From the NCBI GenBank assembly GCA_033283175.1, contig JAWMQM010000002.1, positions 124,001 to 188,000 on the forward strand: a stretch of 64,000 bases of DNA. The letters are read 5' to 3'. Below are positions 51,321 to 60,679 of this stretch, piece by piece. The first letter of the stretch is position 1, and each line of letters starts with the position of its first letter. Below the pieces are notes generated by a model. The model was given only the letters and a program-made list of their open reading frames with translations, was not told the DNA's origin and did no database searches. A program made the translations under genes and the position numbers. The stretch comes from Pseudomaricurvus sp033283175. Lineage in GTDB: Bacteria > Pseudomonadota > Gammaproteobacteria > Pseudomonadales > Cellvibrionaceae.

Positions 51321-52184
51321 GTGTCAGCGGCGCGCAGTTCCCCATTTCAGAGGTATCACTTGTACGATTTACACTGTCACAGCACCTGTTCCGACGGCCA
51401 ATTGAGCCCTGCAGATCTGGTTCGCCGGGCGCGGGAGCGCCATGTCGAGGTTCTTGCCCTCACCGATCACGACACTCTTAATGGCCTACCTGACGCTGCC
51501 GCTACCGCAGCAGAGGTGGGTATCCGGTTGATACCCGGCATCGAGTTCTCTTGCCGCTGGGAGGGAAGGGGGGTGCATGTGGTTGGCCTCAATTTCGATC
51601 CTGAGCACCCGCAACTGCTGCAGGCCGTGGCGCAGCAGGAGCAGACCCGCTGGGAGCGGGCACAGCTTATCGGTGAAAAACTGGCCAAGCTGGGTATCGA
51701 GGGGGCGTTTGAGGGTGCCTGTCGGCTGGCAGGAGAGGGTGGCATGGTCGGTCGCCCACACTTCGCCCAGTATCTGGTGGAGCAGGGTCGGGTGGCGGAC
51801 ATTGACGGGGCTTTCAAGCGCTACCTGGGCACCGGTAAGCCCGGTGACGTGAAGCAGAGTTGGCCGGTGATGGAAGAAGCCATTGGCTGGATCCGGGCTG
51901 CCGGGGGGCTGGCGGTGCTGGCCCACCCGGACAAGTATAAAGTTACCCGCACCCGCCTGAGGGCCATGGTGGAGGAGTTTCGCGATGTCGGCGGTGAGGG
52001 TATCGAGGTGGTGAGCGGCAACCAGAACACCAATGTCACCCGCGACATGCAGCAGTTGGCTACACGTTACGGGCTGTTGGCCTCCTGTGGCAGCGATTTT
52101 CATTTTCCGGGCCAGAGCTGGCAGGATCTCGGCGTCATGCCACCGCTGCCGGAGAACTGCACCCCGGTGTGGGAGCGCTTTTGA
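51321..52184 (+). CDS. rnm: PHP-domain 5'-3' exoribonuclease / nucleoside 3',5'-bisphosphatase (Rnm/YciV)
   Basis: Cytosolic metal-dependent phosphoesterase of the PHP family; the E. coli homologue (RNase AM) matures 5' ends of rRNA and splits nucleoside 3',5'-bisphosphates. Metal ligands are visible in YDLHCHSTCSDG, LALTDHDTLNG, VGRPHFA, LAHPDKY and CGSDFHFPG. The start is a GTG at 51321; 287 residues is the family length. It begins the conserved rnm-yciO-scpA-scpB-rluB series and is the first of these five genes. Confidence 0.94.
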   Translation: MSAARSSPFQRYHLYDLHCHSTCSDGQLSPADLVRRARERHVEVLALTDHDTLNGLPDAAATAAEVGIRLIPGIEFSCRWEGRGVHVVGLNFDPEHPQLLQAVAQQEQTRWERAQLIGEKLAKLGIEGAFEGACRLAGEGGMVGRPHFAQYLVEQGRVADIDGAFKRYLGTGKPGDVKQSWPVMEEAIGWIRAAGGLAVLAHPDKYKVTRTRLRAMVEEFRDVGGEGIEVVSGNQNTNVTRDMQQLATRYGLLASCGSDFHFPGQSWQDLGVMPPLPENCTPVWERF

Positions 52185-52309
52185 CCGCAGCGCTTGTAAC
52201 CTCCCGGGTGAGCAGGTAATGTCGCGCGGCCAACAGGGTCGCGATACGACCGTTGGTGGCGACAGGACGGCCAGCGCCGCATAGCAGAACAACAGCTCAG
52301 GGGGCCCGA

Positions 52310-52930
52310 GTGGCACAATTCTTTCAGATTCACCCGGAAAATCCGCAGGCCAGATTGATCAAGCAGGCGGTAGAGATCATCCGCAAGGGCGGGCTGGTGG
52401 CCTATCCCACCGATTGCGCCTATGCCCTGGGCTGCCATATCGGCGACAAAATGGCCCTGGACCGCATCCGTGCCATTCGCCAGCTGGACAAGAACCACAA
52501 TTTCACCCTGATGTGCCGGGACCTCTCGGAACTGGCTACCTACGCCAAGGTGGATAACCAGATCTTTCGCTCCATCAAGAACCACACCCCAGGACCTTTC
52601 ACCTTTATTCTCGAGGCTACCTCCGAGGTGCCCAAACGCCTGATGCACCCCAAACGCAAGACCATCGGTATGCGGGTTCCGGCCAGCCCGATTGCGCAGG
52701 CGTTGCTGGAAGAGCTGGGCGAACCGTTGATGACCAGTTCACTGCTGATGCCGGGTGATGAATTTCCCCTCACAGACCCCTACGACATTCGCGAAACCCT
52801 CGAGCATCAGCTGGAGTTGGTAATCGATGGCGGTTTCTGCGGCATGGAGGCCACCAGCGTGGTGGATATGACCGGCGAGACGCCGGAAGTGATGCGCCGT
52901 GGCTGTGGCGATATCAGCGACTTCGAATAG
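52310..52930 (+). CDS. yciO: YciO-type Sua5/YrdC family protein
   Basis: A relative of threonylcarbamoyl-AMP synthase TsaC. YciO proteins share the RNA-binding-like fold but the substrate is unclear. The KxR...SxN-type pattern is represented by YPTDCAYALGC, RQLDKNHNFTLMCRDLSEL, NHTPGPFTFILEAT, KTIGMRVPASPIAQALLEELG and the MTSSLLMPGDE segment. A GTG at 52310 gives 206 residues, the same length as E. coli YciO; the frame is open earlier to 52253. It follows rnm in the conserved order. Confidence 0.93.
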   Translation: MAQFFQIHPENPQARLIKQAVEIIRKGGLVAYPTDCAYALGCHIGDKMALDRIRAIRQLDKNHNFTLMCRDLSELATYAKVDNQIFRSIKNHTPGPFTFILEATSEVPKRLMHPKRKTIGMRVPASPIAQALLEELGEPLMTSSLLMPGDEFPLTDPYDIRETLEHQLELVIDGGFCGMEATSVVDMTGETPEVMRRGCGDISDFE

Positions 52931-53164
52931 CGTCGGGGCCCTGTCAGAGCTGTCATGACGGCAGCTTAATGTCTATAATGCCGAGCTTATTCTGCCGTAT
53001 TGGCAGCAGGGCGCGGTGTCGCTGGCATCACAGAGGCCAGCGGGCTCAAAACAGCGCCCCGGGGACGGTTGCCATGACGGTTTCTGGCCTGGCAGCCGGC
53101 CGGTCATCGACCGTTACAAGACCGATAATAGGGGCGTTATGACATCAGGCAAAAAGGGCAAACT

Positions 53165-54136
53165 GTGACCACTGAGCTGGACCTCGAAACGATGGATGAG
53201 GCCGCGGCAGATGCCGTGGAGCAGCAACCTGAGCCTCAGGCAGATGCAGAGGCCCTGCAGGTAAGCGCTGATGAGACCCCACAGCAGGGCGAGGACGAGT
53301 CGCACCCGTCCCGCCCTGAGCAGGCCGAAATGCCCTTCGCCCTGGTGAACGGCAAGGCCTTTACCCAGCTCCCTAAAGATCTCTATATCCCGCCGGATGC
53401 CCTGGAAGTGATTCTGGAGGCCTTCGAAGGCCCGCTGGACCTGCTGCTTTATCTGATCCGTCGCCAGAACCTCGATATTCTCGAGATCAATGTGGCGGAA
53501 ATCACCCATCAGTACGTCGCCTATGTGGAGATGATGGAGGCGATGCAGTTTGAGCTGGCGGCTGAGTACCTGGTAATGGCGGCCATGCTGGCCGAGATCA
53601 AGTCGCGCATGCTGCTGCCCCGTTCCCAGGAAGAGGATGAGGATGAGGAAGACCCGCGTGCCAACCTGATTCGTCGCCTGCAGGAGTACGAGCGTTTCAA
53701 GCAGGCTGCCGAGGATCTGGATGAGGTGCCCCGCCTGGGCCGTGATGTCCACCAGGCGTCGGCTCAGGCACCGGACAGGGCGTTGACCCGCCCGGACCCC
53801 GATGTGGATATGAAGGAGATCCTGCTGGCGCTGGCAGAAGTGCTGCGGCGGGCTGATATGTTTGAGAGCCACCATGTTGAACGGGAACGGCTCTCCACCC
53901 GTGAGCGTATGACCCAGGTGCTGGACCGCCTCAGCGGTCGCCAGTTTGTGCCGTTTGTGGCGCTGTTCCGGGTGGAAGAGGGCCGCCTTGGCGTGGTGGT
54001 GACCTTCCTTGCGGTGATGGAACTGATCAAGGAGCAGCTGGTGGAGATTATCCAGACTGACCACTTTGCCGCGATTCACGTCAAGGCCCGCAGCCAGTCT
54101 TTCGAACCGCAGGAAGAGTTTGATTCGGTGGAGTGA
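53165..54136 (+). CDS. scpA: Chromosome segregation/condensation protein ScpA (kleisin)
   Basis: The kleisin subunit that bridges the SMC heads together with ScpB in chromosome condensation. The kleisin core starts at FEGPLDLLLYLIRRQNLDI (about 96-115), followed by EYLVMAAMLAEIKSRMLLP and a C-terminal winged helix (LVEIIQTDHFAAIHVK). The start is a GTG at 53165. Residues 1-80 are an acidic, Gln/Glu-rich extension, making 323 residues, longer than the 240-270 common in the family. It precedes scpB by 84 bases. No smc gene is in the window. Confidence 0.94.
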   Translation: MTTELDLETMDEAAADAVEQQPEPQADAEALQVSADETPQQGEDESHPSRPEQAEMPFALVNGKAFTQLPKDLYIPPDALEVILEAFEGPLDLLLYLIRRQNLDILEINVAEITHQYVAYVEMMEAMQFELAAEYLVMAAMLAEIKSRMLLPRSQEEDEDEEDPRANLIRRLQEYERFKQAAEDLDEVPRLGRDVHQASAQAPDRALTRPDPDVDMKEILLALAEVLRRADMFESHHVERERLSTRERMTQVLDRLSGRQFVPFVALFRVEEGRLGVVVTFLAVMELIKEQLVEIIQTDHFAAIHVKARSQSFEPQEEFDSVE

Positions 54137-54219
54137 CAGGCCGTGTTGCTGTTGGATGAGTGCCAGCACAACCCGCAGAGCCAACAATAATTAAGCCAGG
54201 AACTATTGAGTGAGTCCCA

Positions 54220-55065
54220 ATGAGTTTTGAACCCCAGCTGTTACGCCAGATCATTGAGGCCGCCCTGCTGGCCGCAGGACAGCCGCTGAGCGTCGATAAA
54301 CTGCTGTCGCTGTTTGAGGATGAGGATGAAACCCGCGAAGCGCCCGCGCGGGAGCAGATTCGCGCGGCACTGGAAGAGTTGCAGGCGGAGTGTGCCGGGC
54401 GCGGCTTTGAGTTGAAGGAGGTGGCCAGCGGCTGGCGCCTGCAGGTGCGTAACGAGATGGCGCCCTGGGTCAATCGGTTGTGGGAAGAGAAACCGCAGAA
54501 ATACTCCCGCGCCTTGCTGGAGACCCTGGCGCTGATCGCCTATCGTCAACCGATTACCCGGGGCGATATTGAAGAGATTCGCGGTGTGGCGGTGAGTTCG
54601 CACATCATCAAGACGCTCTCCGAGCGTGAGTGGATCAAGGTGGTGGGGCATCGTGACGTGCCCGGGCGTCCATCGCTCTATGCCACTACCAGGCACTTCC
54701 TGGACTACTTCAATCTGAAGAGCCTGGAAGAGTTGCCATCGTTGAGCGAGTTGCAGGATATCGACCAGCTCAACGCTGAACTGGATCTGGGCGGCGGTGA
54801 AGACGCGACAGCGGCGCCCCCTGAAACTCCGCTTGCAGAAGCCGGGGTCCCGGAGCCGGTGACGGACGAGGCGGCAGTGGTGGAAGAGGACGTTGACGGA
54901 GCAGTCGGCGAGACAGACGAAGAACACAGCAGCTTTGCCGATGATGGCATGAGCGAAGAGGAGCTGGAGGAGCCGGCCGCACCTATCCCGGTGTTTGCCG
55001 ACGAGGATGAAGACGAAGAAGATGACCGTTTTCGCCAGCCATCCGGCCCCTCGGTATTTGATTAA
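54220..55065 (+). CDS. scpB: SMC-Scp complex subunit ScpB
   Basis: Winged-helix dimer that binds ScpA and SMC. The family core spans about residues 1-180: QIIEAALLAAGQPLSVDKL, the central ALIAYRQPITRGDIEEIRG and the SERLWIKVVGHRDVPGRP-type SEREWIKVVGHRDVPGRPS, then LEELPSL. Residues about 185-281 are an unusually long acidic Glu/Asp/Ala tail, so the 281-residue protein is well over the usual 180-200. The tail is probably disordered. The ATG at 54220 is standard. Confidence 0.93.
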   Translation: MSFEPQLLRQIIEAALLAAGQPLSVDKLLSLFEDEDETREAPAREQIRAALEELQAECAGRGFELKEVASGWRLQVRNEMAPWVNRLWEEKPQKYSRALLETLALIAYRQPITRGDIEEIRGVAVSSHIIKTLSEREWIKVVGHRDVPGRPSLYATTRHFLDYFNLKSLEELPSLSELQDIDQLNAELDLGGGEDATAAPPETPLAEAGVPEPVTDEAAVVEEDVDGAVGETDEEHSSFADDGMSEEELEEPAAPIPVFADEDEDEEDDRFRQPSGPSVFD

Positions 55066-55128
55066 TACTGCCAGCGCGGTGGTATCCCCCGGTTCACACT
55101 GAACCGGTGGTGACGTTGTAAGAGAGCT

Positions 55129-56001
55129 ATGCAAAAAGACGAGAAGTTACAGAAGGTGTTGGCCCGCGAAGGTGTGGGTTCGCGCCGTGAAATGGAGCGC
55201 GCTATTGCCGCGGGACGTGTGCACGTCAACGGTCAGGTGGCGCAGCTGGGCGATCGTGTCACGGTGACCGACAAGGTAACGCTGGACGGCCGCCGCATTC
55301 GTCTGCAGGAGCCTAACAAAGCCGCGGTGCGCGTCATCCTCTACAACAAGCCGGAAGGGGAGATCTGTTCCCGCTCCGACCCCGAGGGGCGCCGTACCGT
55401 GTATGAAAGCCTGCCGGAGCTGAAGAGCGAACGCTGGATCTCGGTCGGCCGCCTCGACTACAACACCAGTGGCCTGTTGCTGTTTACCAACGACGGTGAG
55501 CTGGCCAACAAACTGATGCACCCATCTTCCATGATTGACCGCGAGTACCTGGTGCGGATCCAGGGCGATGTGGACAATGAGATGAAGCAGCGCCTGCGCG
55601 ACGGTGTGTTGCTGGAAGATGGCATCGCCAAGTTTACCGATATCGTCGACGGTTCCGGTGAGGGTTCCAACCGCTGGTTCTACTGTGTGGTGATGGAGGG
55701 GCGCAATCGCGAGGTGCGGCGCCTGTGGGAGTCACAGGGCGTCAAGGTGAGTCGCCTGAAGCGGGTGCGTTACGGCAATATCTTTATTCCATCCCACGTG
55801 CGGGTGGGACAGTGGATCGAGCTCAATCACAAGGAGATCTCCGATCTCTGCCAGACCGCAGGTGTCAAGCCACCGCGTCCGAGCCCCAACTCGCGGCAGA
55901 AGGATGTGGAGCGGGATCGTCAGGTGAAGCGCCTCAAGGCCAAGGGCCCACGGGCGGGCAATCCAAGGCCTCGTTCGCGGCGACCGTCTTCTTCGGAGTG
56001 A
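55129..56001 (+). CDS. rluB: 23S rRNA pseudouridine synthase B
   Basis: Makes pseudouridine 2605 in 23S rRNA. An N-terminal S4 RNA-binding domain (KLQKVLAREGVGSRREME) is followed by the RsuA-type catalytic domain with Asp in VGRLDYNTSGLLLFTNDG and the NRWFYCVVMEGRNREVRRL segment. The basic C-terminal tail (PRPSPNSRQKD ... RPRSRRPSS) is typical. AGAGAG lies before the ATG. A perfect 8-bp hairpin (CCGGTTCA/TGAACCGG, 55089-55107) sits in the spacer between scpB and this gene; with no U-run it may be a weak attenuator. Last gene of the rnm-yciO-scpAB-rluB series. Confidence 0.96.
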   Translation: MQKDEKLQKVLAREGVGSRREMERAIAAGRVHVNGQVAQLGDRVTVTDKVTLDGRRIRLQEPNKAAVRVILYNKPEGEICSRSDPEGRRTVYESLPELKSERWISVGRLDYNTSGLLLFTNDGELANKLMHPSSMIDREYLVRIQGDVDNEMKQRLRDGVLLEDGIAKFTDIVDGSGEGSNRWFYCVVMEGRNREVRRLWESQGVKVSRLKRVRYGNIFIPSHVRVGQWIELNHKEISDLCQTAGVKPPRPSPNSRQKDVERDRQVKRLKAKGPRAGNPRPRSRRPSSSE

Positions 56002-56044
56002 GGTTGGGCCCATTAAAGGCCAGCGGTAAATTCTGCGGAAATGC

Positions 56045-56082
56045 CAAACAAAAAGGGACGTATCAGCGTCCCTTTTTGTTTG
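56045..56082. terminator. Bidirectional intrinsic terminator between rluB and transaldolase
   Basis: A perfect 16-bp stem, 56045-56060 with 56067-56082, 6-base loop. The stem holds AAAAAGGGACG/CGTCCCTTTTT, so it ends transcripts from both the rluB and the convergent transaldolase sides. Confidence 0.93.
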
Positions 56083-56110
56083 ATGGCTGCTCTGGCCTGC
56101 CGGGCGGCGG

Positions 56111-57043
56111 TTACAGCTCGCGCAACAGGTTTTCCAGCTTCACCTGGTCGGCGATAAAGTTGCGGATCCCTTCCGCCAGTTTCTCGGTGGCCATGGCGTC
56201 ATCGTTCATGGCAAAGCGGAAGGCGGGTTCGTCATAACTGACCCGGCTCTGGGGTTCGCCACTGTTATCACTGCTCAGCCGCCGCTGCAGCTGACCCTGG
56301 TCATCGGCCAGCTCAGCCAGCAGTTGCGGGCTGATAGTAAGGCGGTCACAACCCGCCAGACCCTCAATCTCGTCGGTATTGCGGAAGCTGGCGCCCATGA
56401 CGATGGTGCTGTAGCCGTGCTGCTTGTAGTAGTTGTAGATGCGGGTAACCGACTCCACGCCGGGGTCGCGGTCGGCGGCGTAGCTGAGCTGCGGCTGGTT
56501 GGCTTTGTACCAGTCGAGAATACGGCCCACAAAAGGTGAAATCAGGGTGGCGCCGGCATCGGCGCAGGCCACCGCCTGGGCAAAACTGAACAACAGGGTG
56601 AGGTTGCAGTTGATGCCTTCCTGCTCCAGCACCCGCGCGGCGTTGATGCCCTCCCAGGTGGAGGCGATCTTGATCAGGATGCGGGAGCGATCAATGCCGC
56701 GGCTGGCGTAGAGCTCAATCAGTTGGCGTGCCTTGTTGATGGTGGCCTGGGTGTCGAACGAGAGCCGGGCATCCACTTCGGTGGAGACGCGACCGGGAAC
56801 CAGTTTGACGATCTCTGCCCCAATGGCCACGGCGAGGTGATCACAGGCTGCCACGGCGTCACCGCCAGCTGTTTCCAGGGATTCGTGCAGCAGGTGGGCG
56901 TAGGCTGGCAGCTGCGCGGCCTTGAACAGCAGGGAGGGATTGGTGGTGGCGTCCAGTGGTTGAAAGCGGGCGATGGCATCAATGTCGCCGGTGTCGGCGA
57001 CAACATCGGTAATGGCTTTTAACTGCTCCAGCTTACTGCTCAT
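56111..57043 (-). CDS. tal: Transaldolase B
   Basis: Transfers a dihydroxyacetone unit between sugar phosphates in the non-oxidative pentose phosphate pathway. 310 residues, E. coli TalB size (317). It shows the N-terminal LEQLKAITDVVADTGDIDAI, DATTNPSLL, the Schiff-base Lys in RILIKIASTWEG and the FVGRILDWYKA segment of class I transaldolases. It converges on rluB and is divergent from the DUF4156 lipoprotein gene. Confidence 0.96.
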   Translation of the reverse strand: MSSKLEQLKAITDVVADTGDIDAIARFQPLDATTNPSLLFKAAQLPAYAHLLHESLETAGGDAVAACDHLAVAIGAEIVKLVPGRVSTEVDARLSFDTQATINKARQLIELYASRGIDRSRILIKIASTWEGINAARVLEQEGINCNLTLLFSFAQAVACADAGATLISPFVGRILDWYKANQPQLSYAADRDPGVESVTRIYNYYKQHGYSTIVMGASFRNTDEIEGLAGCDRLTISPQLLAELADDQGQLQRRLSSDNSGEPQSRVSYDEPAFRFAMNDDAMATEKLAEGIRNFIADQVKLENLLREL

Positions 57044-57241
57044 GGGTACATCCTACTGCGTTCTGTGAGGGATAACATTTCCCGGACCTTATTGGTATGT
57101 GGTTGTCGCACAAACGTCCGTCTTTTTCAATGGTGGACTGCGTCGCACTAATGCCATCCCGCCTCTGTATCGCAGGGCGACCTCGGGTAAAATGGCGCCT
57201 TTTTTATCCTACAGCAATTGCCTTAAAACAGGAGTGGAAGT

Positions 57242-57565
57242 ATGTCAGTAGTTCGTCGGGTGATGGTCGCCGCCTCACTGATTGCCGGTGTGACGGCAGG
57301 TTGTACCTGGGTGCAGCCGCACGCCGGTTCCGATAGCATTCGCGCCTCCAATGCGGCGGATGTGCGTCGTTGCGAACACATCGGCAATACCACAGCCCAG
57401 ACCGCAGACAGTGTTGCCATTTTTAACCGCCGTAATGCCAAAGTGGCTGAAGAACTGGTTGCCCTGGCCCGCAACGAAGCGCTTAAAATGGGTGGCAATA
57501 CCATTGTGGCCGCCAGCCCTATCCGGGAGGGTGAGCAGACCTTTAACGTCTATCGGTGCCCCTGA
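57242..57565 (+). CDS. DUF4156 domain lipoprotein
   Basis: 107 residues. A lipoprotein signal with lipobox GVTAGC (Cys21) is followed by the compact DUF4156 domain: VRRCEHIGNTTAQT, a basic RNAKVAEELVALARNEALKMGGNTIV, and a second Cys near the C-terminus (FNVYRCP). Family members are outer-membrane-attached small proteins of unknown role. GGAG lies 8 bases before the ATG at 57242. It ends 3 bases before the polB start, so the two genes may be co-transcribed although unrelated. Confidence 0.87.
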   Translation: MSVVRRVMVAASLIAGVTAGCTWVQPHAGSDSIRASNAADVRRCEHIGNTTAQTADSVAIFNRRNAKVAEELVALARNEALKMGGNTIVAASPIREGEQTFNVYRCP

Positions 57566-57568
57566 TTC

Positions 57569-60073
57569 TTGCCTGAACCCGGTTTTATCCTCAGCCGCCA
57601 CTGGGACGATGTGCCCATCCGCAGTGGCCCCGGCAAACTGCGGCAGCTGCAGCTGAGTTATTGGGTACACACCCGGACCGGTCCCCTGCAAGTGGTGATC
57701 GATGGGCAGACTGCGGTCTGCTTTCTGCCGGCGGCGCAACTGCCGCAGGCAGAGGCAGTGCTGGAGCGGCACCTGGGTCGCTCCGTACGCCACCCGGCCA
57801 TTACCCCGGTATGGGAAGCGCGGCCGGTGGAACTGCGGGACTTTTCCCGGCAGCCGGTGGTGGCGCTCTACTTTCGCGAACAGCGTACCCTCTACCGCGC
57901 CCGGGATCTGCTGGGCAAGCAGGGGCTGACGCCCCTCGAAGCCGATATCTCGCCGGCGGACCGCTACCTGATGGAACGCTTTATCACCGGGCCGGTGGCC
58001 GTGGACGGCACCTCCTCGGCCGGAAGCCCCGGAGCCGGTTACAGTACCCTGCACAACCCACGCCTGCAGCCGGCGTCCTACTCGCCGCAATTCTCCTTGC
58101 TGTCGCTGGATATTGAGACCTCCATGGAAGGGGATCACCTCTATTCCATTGGCCTGTTGCTGACCCACAGTCACAGCGACGAGCGTGAAGCGCTGGTACT
58201 GATGATCGGTGAGGGTCAGGCGCCAGCCGGCCAGCCCTACCTGACGTTTGTCGCTGACGAACAGCAACTGATGGAGCAGTTTCTCCAGTGGTTCCATGAG
58301 CGCAACCCGGACATCATTATCGGCTGGAACCTGATCAATTTTGATCTGCGCTTCCTGCAGCGCAAGGCTGACAGCCTCAGGTTACGGCTGGCCCTGGGGC
58401 GCGACAGCAGCAATCTCGAATGGCGCCAGTCGCGGGAGGATGACAACCACTACACCGTGATTTGTCCCGGGCGCCTGATTATGGATGGCATTGACACGCT
58501 GCGTTCCGCCACCTGGAACTTCGAGAGCTTTGCCCTGGATGCGGTGGCCAATGAACTGTTGGGACGGGGCAAGCTGAGCGAGGATGTGGATCATCGCGGC
58601 GAGACCATCAGCGAGCAGTTCCTGCACGACAAGCCGGCACTGGCGGCCTATAACCTGGAAGATTGCCAGTTGGTATGGGATGTCTTCTGCCACACCAGAC
58701 TGCTGGATTTTGCCATTGAGCGGGGGCGCCTGACAGGTCTGGCACTGGATCGGTTTGGCGGCTCGGTGGCGGCGTTTGATCACCGCTATCTGCCCAGGCT
58801 GCACCGCCGTGGCTATGTAGCGCCCATGCTGCAGGAGGATCCGCAGGGGGTGGGCAGTCCCGGCGGCTATGTGATGGACTCCATTCCCGGGCTCTACGAA
58901 AACGTCCTCGTACTGGATTTTAAATCCCTGTACCCGAGCATCATGCGCACCTTCAGAATCGATCCGCTGGCAAGGGTGGAAGGCGTGGCCCGGTTGCAGG
59001 CACTGGGTATCGACGATGCGCCAAGCCGGGACCGGCAGGAAACCGATAATCCCGACCGTGAGCAGTTGGTGGCCGGTTTCAACGGTGCGGTGTTTGCCAA
59101 ACAGCAGGCGCTGTTGCCGGATATTATTGGAGAGCTGTGGCAGGCGCGGGACCAGGCCAAGGCGCAGGGCAATGCGGCCATGTCGCAGGCCATCAAGATC
59201 ATCATGAACTCTTTCTACGGTGTGCTGGGTACCCCCGGATGCCGTTTCTTTGACTACCGCCTGCCCAGCTCTATCACCCTGCGGGGACACCAGATCCTGA
59301 CCCGCTCCCGCCAGTTAATTGAAGCGCAGGGCCACCAGGTGATCTACGGCGATACCGATTCGGTATTTGTGCGTGCCTGTGTGGAGGAGGGCGGCGATAT
59401 GCAGCAGGTGGGGCGGGAACTGGCCCGCTACCTGAACCAATGGTGGCGCCAGTACCTGGATGAGCAGTACCAGCTGCAGAGTTATCTCGAGATCGAATTC
59501 GAGACCCACTACCGCAAGTTTGTCATGCCCACCATTCGCGGCGCCGAAACCGGCAGCAAGAAGCGCTATGCGGGACTGGTGGCGACAGCGGATGGCGACC
59601 AGCTGGTGTTCAAGGGGCTGGAAGCGGTGCGCACAGACTGGACCCTGAAGGCGCGTGAGTTCCAGCGTGAACTCTACCGCCGGGTGTTTGCCGGTGAGGA
59701 GTTCGAGGCCTATATACAGCAGACCCTGGAAGAGATTCGCAGTGGCGCCTGCGACCAGCTGCTGGTCTACCGCAAGCGTATCCGCCGCCCTCTGGCGGAA
59801 TACCAGCGCAATGTGCCGCCCCATGTGCAGGCCGCCCGCAAGGCAGATGAGTGGTTGCAGGCGACGGGCAGGGCGCCTCGCTATGAACGCGGCGGCTGGA
59901 TTCGCTACCTGCTGACGTTGAATGGCCCTGAGCCGCTGGAATACGCACCCTCGGCGCTGGATTACGACACCTACATTGAGCGGCAGATAGCCCCCCTGGC
60001 CAATGGCATCCTGCACTTCCTTGACACATCGTTTGAGGGAATAACCGCACGCCAGTTCGGGTTATTTGGTTAA
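57569..60073 (+). CDS. polB: DNA polymerase II (family B)
   Basis: A damage-inducible, proofreading polymerase. Starts with TTG at 57569, directly after the lipoprotein gene. Exo motif I is LSLDIETSMEGD, exo II the IIIGWNLINFDLRFLQ segment and exo III YNLEDCQLVWD; polymerase motif A is LDFKSLYPSIMRTF, motif B KIIMNSFYGVLGTPGCRFF and motif C VIYGDTDSVFV. All catalytic acidic residues are present. At 834 residues it is somewhat longer than E. coli Pol II (783). No LexA-type CTGTATATATACAG site is visible at the start. Confidence 0.97.
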   Translation: MPEPGFILSRHWDDVPIRSGPGKLRQLQLSYWVHTRTGPLQVVIDGQTAVCFLPAAQLPQAEAVLERHLGRSVRHPAITPVWEARPVELRDFSRQPVVALYFREQRTLYRARDLLGKQGLTPLEADISPADRYLMERFITGPVAVDGTSSAGSPGAGYSTLHNPRLQPASYSPQFSLLSLDIETSMEGDHLYSIGLLLTHSHSDEREALVLMIGEGQAPAGQPYLTFVADEQQLMEQFLQWFHERNPDIIIGWNLINFDLRFLQRKADSLRLRLALGRDSSNLEWRQSREDDNHYTVICPGRLIMDGIDTLRSATWNFESFALDAVANELLGRGKLSEDVDHRGETISEQFLHDKPALAAYNLEDCQLVWDVFCHTRLLDFAIERGRLTGLALDRFGGSVAAFDHRYLPRLHRRGYVAPMLQEDPQGVGSPGGYVMDSIPGLYENVLVLDFKSLYPSIMRTFRIDPLARVEGVARLQALGIDDAPSRDRQETDNPDREQLVAGFNGAVFAKQQALLPDIIGELWQARDQAKAQGNAAMSQAIKIIMNSFYGVLGTPGCRFFDYRLPSSITLRGHQILTRSRQLIEAQGHQVIYGDTDSVFVRACVEEGGDMQQVGRELARYLNQWWRQYLDEQYQLQSYLEIEFETHYRKFVMPTIRGAETGSKKRYAGLVATADGDQLVFKGLEAVRTDWTLKAREFQRELYRRVFAGEEFEAYIQQTLEEIRSGACDQLLVYRKRIRRPLAEYQRNVPPHVQAARKADEWLQATGRAPRYERGGWIRYLLTLNGPEPLEYAPSALDYDTYIERQIAPLANGILHFLDTSFEGITARQFGLFG

Positions 60074-60181
60074 AAGCGTCAACATCAGTTTGCGGATGTG
60101 TTAACAAACTCAAGCGCTGCAGCAACCGATCTTGCTATGATGCGCGCCGTTAACAACAGCGGTCGGCTGAAGGGCGGATTT

Positions 60182-60679
60182 ATGAACAAAGTGTGGCGTT
60201 CGATTTGGGTTCTCGGATGGGTAGGGCTGTTGCTATCAGGCTGTGCGGGTCTGCAGCCGGGCTTTGAGAAACCCCAGGTCAACCTGACGGCGCTGCGCCC
60301 GTTGCCCTCCAGCGGCTTTGAGCAGCGCTTTGAGGTGCAGTTGCGGGTGGTAAACCCCAACAGTCGTGCACTGCCGGTCAAAGGCATGAGTTACACCCTG
60401 TTTATCAACGATATCGAGCTGGCCACGGGCGTCAGTGGTGATATTCCAGCGATTGGCGCCTATCAGGAGGTGCAGCTGACCTTGCCGGTGAGCACCCAGA
60501 TTATCAGTGTGCTGCGACTGGTCTCCGATGTGGTCTCCAGCGGCCGTGACAGCGTTGATTACAACCTCGAGGCGCGGATTGATACCGGTATGGCCCTGAT
60601 GCCCCGCTTTACCGTGTCCGAATCCGGCAGCATGAACCTCTCCGATCTGCGTCCGCCGGGGCGCTCCATCGCGCTCTGA
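60182..60679 (+). CDS. LEA-type-2 (WHy) domain lipoprotein
   Basis: 165 residues from the ATG at 60182; the frame is open earlier but this start gives the signal. Lipobox LLLSGC gives a lipid-anchored protein. The rest is a WHy/LEA-14 domain: QVNLTALRPLP, VQLRVVNPNSRALPVKGMSYTLFIN, LATGVSGDIPAIG. WHy proteins in bacteria and plants are linked to desiccation or other stress tolerance. It lies about 110 bases behind polB on the same strand. Role here is unknown. Confidence 0.88.
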   Translation: MNKVWRSIWVLGWVGLLLSGCAGLQPGFEKPQVNLTALRPLPSSGFEQRFEVQLRVVNPNSRALPVKGMSYTLFINDIELATGVSGDIPAIGAYQEVQLTLPVSTQIISVLRLVSDVVSSGRDSVDYNLEARIDTGMALMPRFTVSESGSMNLSDLRPPGRSIAL

